This document shows positions 26,882-35,995 of a stretch of DNA of 51,790 nucleotides, piece after piece. The position numbers and the translations under genes were made by a program. The stretch comes from Planctomycetia bacterium (GTDB lineage: Bacteria > Planctomycetota > Phycisphaerae > Phycisphaerales > SM1A02). The DNA is taken from the NCBI GenBank assembly GCA_005790565.1, contig SXUJ01000162.1, forward strand, positions 1-51,790, read 5' to 3'. Numbering within the stretch: position 1 is the first letter of the stretch; the number at the start of each line of letters is the position of its first letter. The notes under the pieces were generated by a model. That model saw nothing but the letters and a program-made list of their open reading frames with translations. It ran no database searches and was not told the origin of the DNA.

Positions 26882-29800
26882 GTGGCAAGTGAAGCGCCCT
26901 GCTTATCCCTCGATCAACCCTGGCGTGTCGCGCTCGACACAGGCGGATCCTTCACCGACTTCGTCGCGCTCTCTCCCCTTGCGCGTTCGATGCGGTTGAA
27001 GATCCCCTCGGATGGGTCACTCAGCGCACGCTGCGAGCGGCAAGAGGGTGCGCGACTTGGAATCGCGTTGCACTACCCCATCCCGTTGCGCGATGGGTTT
27101 CTCGATGGTGCACAAATCATGGCGGAGGGCAAGTGCCTCGGCACGATCACGCGCCACCAGGCAAACGAACTACTCCTTGACCATGTCCCGAACCTGCCGC
27201 TCAAAACTCCTTGCGCCCTCCGCATCGAGTGGCCGAGCGCGGACGCACTCGATGCTCCCGCCCTCGGTCTCCGAATCCTGACCTCGACCGCGCGCCACGC
27301 TCCGCTTCCACCCATCGAGTTGCGGCTTTCGACCACGCGCGGCACGAACGCGCTGCTTGAAGGCAGAGGCACCAAGGTCGGCGTGCTTGTTTCGGATGGC
27401 CTCGATGGAATACTCGCCATCGGCGATCAAACGCGGGATGACCTCTTCGCGTGTGTGCCTCGGCCTCGGGTCGTTCTCACCTCGCTCGTGTGCGCGATCC
27501 CGGAACGCAGCGTGGCGCGCACGAGTGCGCGATTGCCATTCGCGCCACGCGCGCTTCGTGTCTCACGCGATCGATTGCGCAACGCGGCCCAATCGCTCTG
27601 CGCGAAGGGCGCGCAGACCATTGTGGTGAGCCTTGCGCACGCGCTCGAACATGAACGCGAGCAAGCGTTGTGCCAGTGGTTACGCGAAGATGGATTTCAC
27701 GCCATTGCGGCGAGTGACCTTGCGCGACATGGCCGACTCTTGACGCGCACCGAAACCGCTGTCGTGCACGCGACGATCGAGGGGGCGATGAACGACTTCG
27801 TCGATCGCGCGGCCGACGGCGTTCATCGCGCATGCGTGCACATTTTCACCAGCGCTGGAGTCCTGCAGCGCGCCGACAGTTTCTATGCGCGAGACACACT
27901 GCTTTCTGGACCTGCGGGGGGCGCGGCCGCCATGCTCGAGGTTGCCAAGCGGCATGCGCTCGCGCACGCCTTGGGCTTTGACATGGGCGGCACGAGCACC
28001 GATGTCGTGCGCATCGAGGGCGACCGCATCTCCCGCCGCGAAGAATGCCGCGTCGGCCGAGCCTGCGTCGCGGCACCGTCGGTTGCGATCGACACCGTTG
28101 CGTCTGGCGGAGGATCGATCTGCTCGATCGTCGATGGAGAACACCGAGTCGGACCAACGAGCGCCGGCGCGATGCCAGGACCCGCGGCGATGGATCGCGG
28201 CGGACCACTCACGCTGACGGATGTGAATCTCCTGCTCGGGCGACTCCCGCACCGCGTAGGAAGTGTCGCGCTCCAAACCACCGCGAGTCAGCGCGCACTC
28301 GAGCGGATTGTCACGGCAAACGCGAGCACTGCACAGCAGCACCGAGCGCTCTGCGCGTTTCTCGACATTGCCAACGCGCGCATGGCGCTCGCGATCGAAC
28401 GACTTGCCGTCCGCGACGCGCGCGACCCGTCCACCCACACGCTCATCGCGTTCGGCGGTGCGGGCGGCCAACACGCTTGCGCGATCGCCGACCGACTCCA
28501 CATCGAACAGATCATCTTCCCACGAGATGCGGGATACCTCTGCGCACTTGGCGTAGCGTCGTCCACGAGCGCGCAGTTCGCAACCGTCCCGCTGCTGTGC
28601 GAACTCTCCGAGGACAACGCGCCGCTCCTTGAGGCGAGCGTGTTGCGCGCAGGCGCGAATGCGCACGCGGCACTGACGGGACACACGACCCTCACCCTCC
28701 CCTCCATCACCGATCGCGCGATTGTTTTCTTGCGCCTTCGCGGCCAGGAGAGTGCGATCGCCGTCGCACATGCATCGACCAACGAAATGCGCGCGGAGTT
28801 CCTTGCAGCATTTCTCCGTCGATACGGCTATGAGGCACCGCATCGACCACTCGAAATCGAAAGCGTGAGCGTGCGCATCGCGCTCGACGATGCGTGGTCG
28901 CATGCGCGGCCGAGCGACACCGTGCAGACCACTGCAACTCCCACGCCGACGCGCTGCAATACCGCCGGAGAGTGGCGTGACGCGTCCATCGTGCGCCGAG
29001 ACTCACTGCCGCTTGGGTGCGACCTCCATGGGCCAATGCTCATCGCTGATCACGGCGACACGGTTGTCCTCGATGAGGGATGGGCCGCGAAAGTGCATGC
29101 GAGCGGCGATCTGATCGCGCGTCGAAAAACTCCCGTCGCGCCGCGTGAAAGCGCGGCTGAGGGGGAACTCTTTGCCGCTCGACTCGAGGCCATCGCGCTC
29201 GGCATGGGCGAGCTGCTTGAACGCACGGCACTGAGCCCGAACATCCGCGACCGCCTTGACTTTTCTTGCGCGGTGCTTGATGCGGATGGGACGCTTGTCC
29301 AGAATGCGCCCCACTTACCCGTGCACTTGGGGGCGCTCGGCGTTTGCGTTCGAGAAGTGATGCGCGTCCTTCCGCTTCACGAAGGTGATGTGGCGATCAC
29401 CAATCATCCGGCCTTCGGCGGCTCACACCTTCCCGATCTCACGGCCATTGCTCCGGTCTATCTCGACAACGAGCGCATCGCGTTTGTCGCCGTCCGTGCC
29501 CATCACGCGGAGATCGGCGGAACGCGCCCAGGTTCGTTCCCCCCCGATGCGACATGCCTCGCCGAAGAGGGCGTCGTGCTGGAGCCGATCACGGTGATCG
29601 ATCGAGGCCACTTCGACGAAGCTGCGCTGCGCCATCGACTCACGAGCGCACCCTTTCCGTCGCGCGCGCCGGACGAAAACCTCGCCGACCTCAGCGCGCA
29701 GTTTGCGGCGCTTGGCCATGGCGTCGCGCTCGTTGCAGCACTCGCTCGCGAACAGGGTCGGGATGGATTCACCGCGCGCACGAAGCGGGAACTCGATGCG

Positions 29801-30703
29801 AGCGAGGCGCGCCTCCGAACCGTCATTCAAAACTCGTCGCTTCCAACAATCGAATCGCCCCGTCGTGTCGAGCGGCACCTTGACGATGGAACTCCCATTC
29901 GCCTCGCGATCGCGAAACTTCCCGATGGTCGCCTCCATATCGACTTCACCGGCTCATCCGGCGTGCATCCCGCGAACTTCAACGCGCCGCTCTGCGTTAC
30001 GCGCGCTGCGGTGCTCTACGCATTGCGATTGTTTGTGCGAGAGCCGGTGCCCATGAATGAGGGCCTCCTTCGCGCAGTCGAATTGTGCGTACCGCAAGGC
30101 CTGCTTCATCCCGCCTTCGCAACCGATCCGACCGAGTGCCCGCCGGTCGTCGCTGGCAATGTGGAGACCAGTCAGCATGTCGTTGCGGCGATGGTCGAAG
30201 CGCTCGGGCTGAGTGCCGACAGCCAAACCACGATGAACAATGTGCTCTTTGGTTCGCGTGACTTCAGCGTCTACGAAACGCTCTGCGGTGGCGCGGGCGC
30301 GGGCTTTGAGAGTGACGGCGCCGACGCGGTCCATGTGCATATGTCGAACACGCGCTTGACCGACATCGATGTGCTTGAACGGCGTGCGAGCGTGCTCATC
30401 CGCCGTCACGCGCTTCGCGAAGGCTCGGGCGGCGACGGGCTGCACCGTGGCGGCTGCGGCATCGTGCGCAGTTATGAGTTTCTCGCGCCGGTGGAGCTCA
30501 GCTTCTTCGGCTCGATGCGCTCGCAAGCGCCGCACGGGCGCGAGGGAGGAAGCAATGGCTCGCCTGGTCGCGAGCATTGCATTGCACCCCATGGCGAGGA
30601 ACGAACACTCGTCGGCGGCACCCACGCGCTCGATCTTCCGGCAGGAAGTGTCTTCACCGTCGAGTCGCCAGGTGGTGGTGGATACGGAAAGCGCGAAGCG
30701 TAG
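26882..30703 (+). CDS. Hydantoinase/5-oxoprolinase family, fused HyuA-HyuB
   Basis: N-terminal WRVALDTGGSFTDFVAL, TTRGTNALLEGRGTKVGVLVSDG, FDMGGTSTDVVRIEGDRISRREE (HyuA); C-terminal GDVAITNHPAFGGSHLPDLTAIAPVY, HHAEIGG-RPGSFPPDATCLAEEGV, IDFTGSSGVHPANFNAP, GNVETSQHVVAAMVEAL, ESPGGGGYG (HyuB). Confidence 0.92.
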   Translation: MASEAPCLSLDQPWRVALDTGGSFTDFVALSPLARSMRLKIPSDGSLSARCERQEGARLGIALHYPIPLRDGFLDGAQIMAEGKCLGTITRHQANELLLDHVPNLPLKTPCALRIEWPSADALDAPALGLRILTSTARHAPLPPIELRLSTTRGTNALLEGRGTKVGVLVSDGLDGILAIGDQTRDDLFACVPRPRVVLTSLVCAIPERSVARTSARLPFAPRALRVSRDRLRNAAQSLCAKGAQTIVVSLAHALEHEREQALCQWLREDGFHAIAASDLARHGRLLTRTETAVVHATIEGAMNDFVDRAADGVHRACVHIFTSAGVLQRADSFYARDTLLSGPAGGAAAMLEVAKRHALAHALGFDMGGTSTDVVRIEGDRISRREECRVGRACVAAPSVAIDTVASGGGSICSIVDGEHRVGPTSAGAMPGPAAMDRGGPLTLTDVNLLLGRLPHRVGSVALQTTASQRALERIVTANASTAQQHRALCAFLDIANARMALAIERLAVRDARDPSTHTLIAFGGAGGQHACAIADRLHIEQIIFPRDAGYLCALGVASSTSAQFATVPLLCELSEDNAPLLEASVLRAGANAHAALTGHTTLTLPSITDRAIVFLRLRGQESAIAVAHASTNEMRAEFLAAFLRRYGYEAPHRPLEIESVSVRIALDDAWSHARPSDTVQTTATPTPTRCNTAGEWRDASIVRRDSLPLGCDLHGPMLIADHGDTVVLDEGWAAKVHASGDLIARRKTPVAPRESAAEGELFAARLEAIALGMGELLERTALSPNIRDRLDFSCAVLDADGTLVQNAPHLPVHLGALGVCVREVMRVLPLHEGDVAITNHPAFGGSHLPDLTAIAPVYLDNERIAFVAVRAHHAEIGGTRPGSFPPDATCLAEEGVVLEPITVIDRGHFDEAALRHRLTSAPFPSRAPDENLADLSAQFAALGHGVALVAALAREQGRDGFTARTKRELDASEARLRTVIQNSSLPTIESPRRVERHLDDGTPIRLAIAKLPDGRLHIDFTGSSGVHPANFNAPLCVTRAAVLYALRLFVREPVPMNEGLLRAVELCVPQGLLHPAFATDPTECPPVVAGNVETSQHVVAAMVEALGLSADSQTTMNNVLFGSRDFSVYETLCGGAGAGFESDGADAVHVHMSNTRLTDIDVLERRASVLIRRHALREGSGGDGLHRGGCGIVRSYEFLAPVELSFFGSMRSQAPHGREGGSNGSPGREHCIAPHGEERTLVGGTHALDLPAGSVFTVESPGGGGYGKREA

Positions 30704-31549
30704 TCACGGCCGCGTGTGCATCGTGCGGAAGGGCGCGCGGGTGTGATCCGCGGGAAGATCGATTCGCTCGATGCTCATCGCGCGACCAGTTTCGAGATTG
30801 ACTTCGACCATCGCGCCTTGCACCGCCTCTCCCCCACTGCCCATTTCAAATGGCACATGCATGCCGCTCGTAAAGTGCCGAAGCACCTGCTCAGGATTGC
30901 GTCCGATCACGCTGTCGTGCGGGCCAGTCATGCCCACATCGGTCATGAATGCCGTCCCGCCGCGCAGCACACGCGCGTCCGCCGTCGCTACATGGGTATG
31001 TGTGCCGAGCACCGCCGCCACGCGCCCATCAAGGTACCGCGCGAGCGCGCCCTTCTCGCTCGTTGCTTCCATGTGCGCTTCGACGAGGACGATCGGATTG
31101 CGTTCCGGCAGCGCTTGCAGCATTTCATCGGCGCAGGCGAATGGGTCGTTCGCGAGCAAACTTGGCATGTGCACGCGGCCAAGGAGCGTGAAGACGAAGA
31201 GGTCACGCGAAAACGCAGGGCATGCAGAGAGACGAATGAGCCGCTTACCTTGCGCCCGAGCGGAAAGATTGGCCGGTCGCGCAATCGGCTTGAGCGGATC
31301 TTCGAGCGCCGCGACGATGCGCGCGTCGCGGTAAACATGATCCCCAAGCGTCATAGCATCGACGCCGAACCGACGAAAGGTCTCGTAGAGGTCGGGCGTC
31401 AGTCCCGAGCCATTGCGCGCGTTTTCAGCATTGGCAATCAAGCGAAACGCGCCGTAACGCTCCCGGAGCGTAGGCAACTGTTGTTCCAAGACCATGCGAC
31501 CGGGCGCGCCGTTGATATCGCCAAGGAAAACTATACGACCTGTGGTCAT
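30704..31549 (-). CDS. YmdB-like metallophosphoesterase
   Basis: RIVFLGDINGAPGRMVLEQQLP, LIANAENARNGSGLTPDL, AMTLGDHVYRD, VEAHMEATSEKGALARYLDGRVAAVLGTHTHVATADARVLRGGTAFMTDVGMTGPHDSVIG. Confidence 0.92.
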   Translation of the reverse strand: MTTGRIVFLGDINGAPGRMVLEQQLPTLRERYGAFRLIANAENARNGSGLTPDLYETFRRFGVDAMTLGDHVYRDARIVAALEDPLKPIARPANLSARAQGKRLIRLSACPAFSRDLFVFTLLGRVHMPSLLANDPFACADEMLQALPERNPIVLVEAHMEATSEKGALARYLDGRVAAVLGTHTHVATADARVLRGGTAFMTDVGMTGPHDSVIGRNPEQVLRHFTSGMHVPFEMGSGGEAVQGAMVEVNLETGRAMSIERIDLPADHTRAPFRTMHTRP

Positions 31550-31689
31550 ACTCTGTACACTAGCAACAGAACACGCCTCCCATGGATTCTCTCCGGTGAG
31601 GTTTGGCAGTGATGCATTGCTTCTGCGCGTGAGCGCGGAGCATCGAAGCGTAAGAAACTTCCGGGAACTCTCTTTCGAGAGTCGAGACG

Positions 31690-32343
31690 ATGTCGCCATT
31701 CAAGGTTTCTCCGAGCCGCCAGTCCGAAGCACACGCGATGATGAGCCAAGGCATGCAAATCCGCCATCGTCAACGCCCCGAGTGGGGCATTGGCAGCATC
31801 ACGCGCGTGGAGACACTCACCCGTAGCGGCGTCGTCGATCAGCGCATTTGGATTCGATTTCCGAACGCCGGACTCAAGACACTTCTGCGGAGTGCGGCCG
31901 ACCTTGAAATCATGGGTGGGGAAGCCGCGCCTGAGCACACCTTTGCCGCGCGCCATCACGCCGCTGATGGCGGATGGCTCGGCGCAATCTCGACCAAGAA
32001 ACCAGAGGCGGCGATGTCAGAACTTCCGCCCGAAGCAACCGACCCGTTCCTTCCGCTCGAGACACGATTGGCGCATCTCCGGGGTCTCTATCGATTCTCG
32101 CCGACTGGTTCAAGTCTGATGGACTGGGCCGTTGCGCAGAGTGGACTAGATGATCCGCTCTCACGGTTTACGCGAACGGATCTTGAGGGGCACTTCAAAC
32201 TCTTCGTGATGGATCGCGATGCGCATCTGCCGAAACTCCTAGGCGAAGCACGGAAAAACGGCATTCAAATCGACGCGATTCTCGCCAAGGCAAATCCAGC
32301 GGCGAAGAAGATGTTGGTGCGAGTGGGCGCGATTCGAGGCTAG
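31690..32343 (+). CDS. DUF3553-like N-terminal domain protein
   Basis: GMQIRHRQRPEWGIGSITRVET...VWIRFPNAGLKTL-like segment resembles DUF3553; start may be later (Met-Met at 31738-31743 region). Confidence 0.7.
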   Translation: MSPFKVSPSRQSEAHAMMSQGMQIRHRQRPEWGIGSITRVETLTRSGVVDQRIWIRFPNAGLKTLLRSAADLEIMGGEAAPEHTFAARHHAADGGWLGAISTKKPEAAMSELPPEATDPFLPLETRLAHLRGLYRFSPTGSSLMDWAVAQSGLDDPLSRFTRTDLEGHFKLFVMDRDAHLPKLLGEARKNGIQIDAILAKANPAAKKMLVRVGAIRG

Positions 32344-32416
32344 CACCGGAGAGAGAGGTACCGATCACGACGGAGCGCTCTTGGAACGGCGGCCGCGCGG
32401 TCAACCTTGAGCGGGA

Positions 32417-32848
32417 TTGCGCGAGGTGCGACTCTTGCCGCGATTGGATTTGCTCGACACCTTCGACGCGGCTCGCACGAGTGACGATGCGTTGGACTCG
32501 GAGGCGATGCGTGTGACCCGTGCGGGGGCGCTCGAACAACGAGACGCGGCAATGAGTGACCTGTTTTCTTCCTACTCGACCTGTCGGCACACGCTCGATC
32601 GATTCGGTCCCAACGCAGCCGATGCAAAGCAAGTGGTACGGCGATTCGCAGAATGCGCGCAAGCATGGGAGGCATGTGAGCGACGGATTGCAGCGTTATT
32701 GAAAGGGCAGTTGCGAGAAGGACCTATTCGCGCGCGCGTCTCGATCGATGATTACCTTGAGCGCCAGGAATCTCTCGCTTGGGAGTACTGGCGTGACCTC
32801 GTCCAATTCTGGACCTCGTTCGTTGAGGATCAGCGCACGGTGCCGTAA
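32417..32848 (+). CDS. Small hypothetical protein
   Basis: ORF with plausible helical composition (DAKQVVRRFAECAQAWEACERRIAALLKGQLREG...YWRDLVQFWTSFVEDQ); TTG start uncertain. Confidence 0.5.
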   Translation: MREVRLLPRLDLLDTFDAARTSDDALDSEAMRVTRAGALEQRDAAMSDLFSSYSTCRHTLDRFGPNAADAKQVVRRFAECAQAWEACERRIAALLKGQLREGPIRARVSIDDYLERQESLAWEYWRDLVQFWTSFVEDQRTVP

Positions 32849-33072
32849 CGCATCGCGGCAGGGCTTGCTCGGGCCATGGGAGCCGTCTTGCGATCGTCCG
32901 GAGGCTCTAGCGCCCCCATTACTCGGCAACGCTGTTACAGATCCACCTTCCTTCATGCGCGCCATCACAATCTCGACGGGCAGCACTTCTCAAGCCCCAA
33001 ATCGGGGGTACTTGTTCTTCAGTCCGCATGATGCGGGGAGTCAGCACAACTGAAGATGAAGGAGTGAAGAAC

Positions 33073-33390
33073 ATGGACGAAATGACATTCCAAGAGAAGA
33101 TGAACCAAATCCTCGATCGCATTCGGGACCTCCCGGCTGTTGAGCGAGCAACGACTGAATCCACCGATGCGACCGCCGTGCGCCGAACTCAGGTGCAGCA
33201 GTCGGTGGGCGAGCTTCAGGAAGCACTCGACTACCTTCGGCTCTCCGTGAAGTACCTCGTGTTTGATCTCGAAGCCACGCGACGCGAGAACGCTTACCTT
33301 CGACGGATGCTCGAAGCGAGCGCACGCGAACATGAGAAGCGGCAGCGCGGGGATGACGAACGACCAGATTCACGCGATCAGTGGGAGTGA
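33073..33390 (+). CDS. Conserved small helical protein (coiled-coil)
   Basis: MDEMTFQEKMNQILDRIRDLPAVER...QVQQSVGELQEALDYLRLSVKYLVFDLEATRRENAYLRRMLE; GGAG about 10 nt upstream of ATG 33073. Confidence 0.75.
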   Translation: MDEMTFQEKMNQILDRIRDLPAVERATTESTDATAVRRTQVQQSVGELQEALDYLRLSVKYLVFDLEATRRENAYLRRMLEASAREHEKRQRGDDERPDSRDQWE

Positions 33391-33561
33391 TCGCACAAGC
33401 ATGCGCAACCGCGCAACCGTCTTCGGCCGGAACTTCAGCAAGACACGCAGGAGAGAAGATTCTCATGGACGACCACGCAACGGCGCGCGGAGGAGAGCCA
33501 AGCGCCGTGTCCAGTCTGAATCGTTGAGGCAGAGTTTCGTGATTGAGGGCCGATCCAGATG

Positions 33562-33589
33562 ACAGGCGGACACACCCGTGTCCGCCTGT
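33562..33589 (+). terminator. Terminator-like hairpin between convergent genes
   Basis: ACAGGCGGACAC-ACCC-GTGTCCGCCTGT (12-bp perfect stem), followed by TGTCGTTC; probably bidirectional. Confidence 0.65.
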
Positions 33590-33595
33590 TGTCGT

Positions 33596-34216
33596 TCAAT
33601 CCGCAACGGTCGTTGGCGGCAATCCGTCCGTGCCCGCAACTTCACGCATCAACACCTGTTGAAACCACACCGGATCCGGCCCGCCTTCCAATCGAAGGTG
33701 CCGCTCCCCGGGCGCAAGTTTGGATGTGGTCGGATGCTGCACGCCGTTGAGCCACATCGAGACATCGCCTCCGACCACGCGGATCCGAACTTCGTTCCAA
33801 GAACCCACCGCGAGCGGTTGTGGGGCGCGAGGCAATTGCTGGGCGTAGTTCAGAATTCGATTGGCCGACTTCGCTTCCTGCTTCGCGCGGAGGTCCGAAC
33901 TCACCAACACATCGATGGCCGGCGTCGTGCTGCCGCTTGATTTCCATTGACAGGTGAGTTCGAAATCCTTCGAGCCCAGTGGCGCGGCAATCGGTGCACC
34001 GCCCGCGTGTCGCAGTGCGTCGCCTTCGGTCACCCAACCCTCTGGAGCACGACCATCCTCATGCGTGACCCCCATCATCGTTTGTGGGTCCATGACCGTG
34101 CGATATCCGCTCTCGATTGGGGGAGTAGAAACCGGTGGCGCACTGCACGAGGCAACGAGCGTGAGTCCCGCTGATCCAAACGATAGAACGAAGACGCGAA
34201 ATCGACGCTGGGGCAT
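33596..34216 (-). CDS. DUF1080-like (3-keto-disaccharide hydrolase-type jelly-roll) lipoprotein
   Basis: Lipobox LTLVASC; GSKDFELTCQWKSSGSTTPAIDVLVSSD...VGSWNEVRIRVVGGDVSMWLNGVQH...LRLEGGPDPVWFQQVLMREV. Confidence 0.65.
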   Translation of the reverse strand: MPQRRFRVFVLSFGSAGLTLVASCSAPPVSTPPIESGYRTVMDPQTMMGVTHEDGRAPEGWVTEGDALRHAGGAPIAAPLGSKDFELTCQWKSSGSTTPAIDVLVSSDLRAKQEAKSANRILNYAQQLPRAPQPLAVGSWNEVRIRVVGGDVSMWLNGVQHPTTSKLAPGERHLRLEGGPDPVWFQQVLMREVAGTDGLPPTTVAD

Positions 34217-34219
34217 TCG

Positions 34220-35200
34220 TTAGCTGGCTCCTGCTTGGACGACCGGCTGGGCGTTGGTTTCACCGCAGAGCACCACAAGCAGGTTCGAAACCATGCGCAC
34301 TCGGTCGGTATCGCTGAAGGCAGCAATCTTGCGCGCCTCAAGTTGATGGAGCGCCATCTCGACCATGCCGACCGCGCCCTCGACAATCTTGGTTCTTGCG
34401 GCGACGACTGCCGTTGCTTGTTGGCGGCGCAGCATGACCGCGGCAATCTCCGGCGCGTAGGCGAGGCTGCTAATGCGCGCTTCAAGGACTTCAACGCCAG
34501 CCTGTGCGAGCCGCTGATGCAACTCATCGCGAAGCTTGCCGCCAATCACATCGGTGTTGCCGCGAAGGCTGGGCGTGTCATGATCGTCGGGCGCGTCGTA
34601 GTGAAACTGGCTCGCGAGATTTCGGAGCGCGCTCTCCGCTTGAACCTCGACGAAGCCGGCGTAGTCGTCAACATCGAAGAGTGCCTGCGCCGTGTCAATC
34701 ACCTGCCACACGACCACTGCCGCGATCTCAATCGGATTGCCGTCGCGATCATTCACCTTGATGGGATGCCCACGGGTTCGAACGCCCTTGCTCAACACTT
34801 GCCCCGTCGCAGGATTGGTGACATCACTGCCGACAGAACTCCCCGTTTCAAAGGTTCGCACGCGCAGGCTCACCCGCCGCTTGCTTGAGAATGGTTTCAC
34901 CCAATAGAAACCAACGCGCCGAACGGTGCCGCAGTAGTTTCCGAAGAAGAGAATCGCGCGGCTGTCGCCCGGTGAAACGATGAAGTAGCCGAGGAAGCAT
35001 GTCAGCCACGCGAGCACGCAGAACGCGCCGCCAACGATCGCGGGAACGAGTGGAGGTCGACCTGTCTCGCGAATCGCCACCGCAAAGTAAAAGATCGCAC
35101 CTGCGACGAGCGCCATATGGAGGGGAAAGACGAGCCACCCATTCACAGGCACAAAGACCCGCTCGACGTGCTTGGTTGATACCTCAGTCATCGGAATCAC
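34220..35200 (-). CDS. SPFH-domain (band 7/prohibitin-like) membrane protein
   Basis: Two TM segments, GYFIVSPGDSRAILFFGNYCGTVRRVGFYWVKPF, RDGNPIEIAAVVVWQVIDTAQALFDVDDY, GVEVLEARISSLAYAPEIAAVMLRRQQATAVVAARTKIVEGAV. Confidence 0.88.
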   Translation of the reverse strand: MIPMTEVSTKHVERVFVPVNGWLVFPLHMALVAGAIFYFAVAIRETGRPPLVPAIVGGAFCVLAWLTCFLGYFIVSPGDSRAILFFGNYCGTVRRVGFYWVKPFSSKRRVSLRVRTFETGSSVGSDVTNPATGQVLSKGVRTRGHPIKVNDRDGNPIEIAAVVVWQVIDTAQALFDVDDYAGFVEVQAESALRNLASQFHYDAPDDHDTPSLRGNTDVIGGKLRDELHQRLAQAGVEVLEARISSLAYAPEIAAVMLRRQQATAVVAARTKIVEGAVGMVEMALHQLEARKIAAFSDTDRVRMVSNLLVVLCGETNAQPVVQAGAS

Positions 35201-35237
35201 TCCTTCGATTGCCGGTTCGAGAACGCATGCATTCTAT

Positions 35238-35255
35238 CGTTGCCACATCGCAACG
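35238..35255. promoter_or_regulatory. Inverted repeat in the divergent SPFH/ABC intergenic region (possible operator)
   Basis: CGTTGC-CACATC-GCAACG, 6-bp perfect arms. Confidence 0.25.
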
Positions 35256-35287
35256 CGCAGAGGACGAAGCCCTACTATGACCCTCTC

Positions 35288-35995
35288 ATGCCTCCTGCTG
35301 CAAGCGCTCCCAACCCACCGTGCGCACTTTCCATTCAAGCGCTCTCGTTCGAGTACCCCGCGCGAACAGGAACGCCGAGCTTTCACCTTGGAATCGACGC
35401 GTTTGAACTTTCTCGTGCGAGTGAGTGCCTCTTGGTCGGGCGCTCCGGTGGTGGAAAAAGTACCTTTCTGCAGCTTGTCGCAGGGCTTCTCGAGCCACAA
35501 CACGGATCGATCCACATCGATGGGATTGATCTCTTTGCGCCTTCCACGAACCGCGATCTCCTCCGCGGCGCGAAGTTAGGCTTCGTCTTTCAAACATTCA
35601 ATCTTCTCGCTGGGTTTAGCGCGCTCGAAAACCTCCTGGTCGCCCTGATGTTCAGCGCGATTCCCAAGGCGGAGTGGATGGATCGAAGTACGGAGTTGCT
35701 CGCGAAACTCGGCATCGAATCGGGGCATGCGCGAGTCGAAGAACTTTCCGTTGGCCAACAGCAGCGAGTGGCAATCGCGCGTGCGTTGGTTTGCAAACCG
35801 GCTCTGGTCCTTGCCGATGAACCCACGGCGAGCCTCGACCCAGAAAACGCCCGCGTTGCGATCGCCCTGCTCCGCGAGCACTGTCTTGCCGAAGGCGCAG
35901 CACTCTTGGTGGTGAGCCATGATCCCTCGCTCGTCCCCCTCTTCGCCCGCGTCGAGCAACTCGCGTTGCTCGCGAGAGAGCAGGTAACACGATGA
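35288..35995 (+). CDS. ABC transporter ATP-binding protein (LolD/MacB-type)
   Basis: LLVGRSGGGKSTFLQLVAGLLEPQHGSIHIDG, LGFVFQTFNLL, VEELSVGQQQRVAIARALVCKPALVLADEPTASLDPE, VVSHD. Confidence 0.92.
   Translation: MPPAASAPNPPCALSIQALSFEYPARTGTPSFHLGIDAFELSRASECLLVGRSGGGKSTFLQLVAGLLEPQHGSIHIDGIDLFAPSTNRDLLRGAKLGFVFQTFNLLAGFSALENLLVALMFSAIPKAEWMDRSTELLAKLGIESGHARVEELSVGQQQRVAIARALVCKPALVLADEPTASLDPENARVAIALLREHCLAEGAALLVVSHDPSLVPLFARVEQLALLAREQVTR

Noticed and set aside
27680-28903. 407-aa minus-strand ORF inside the hydantoinase gene
   Set aside because: Antisense of the strongly conserved HyuA domain; composition is Arg-rich with no motif.
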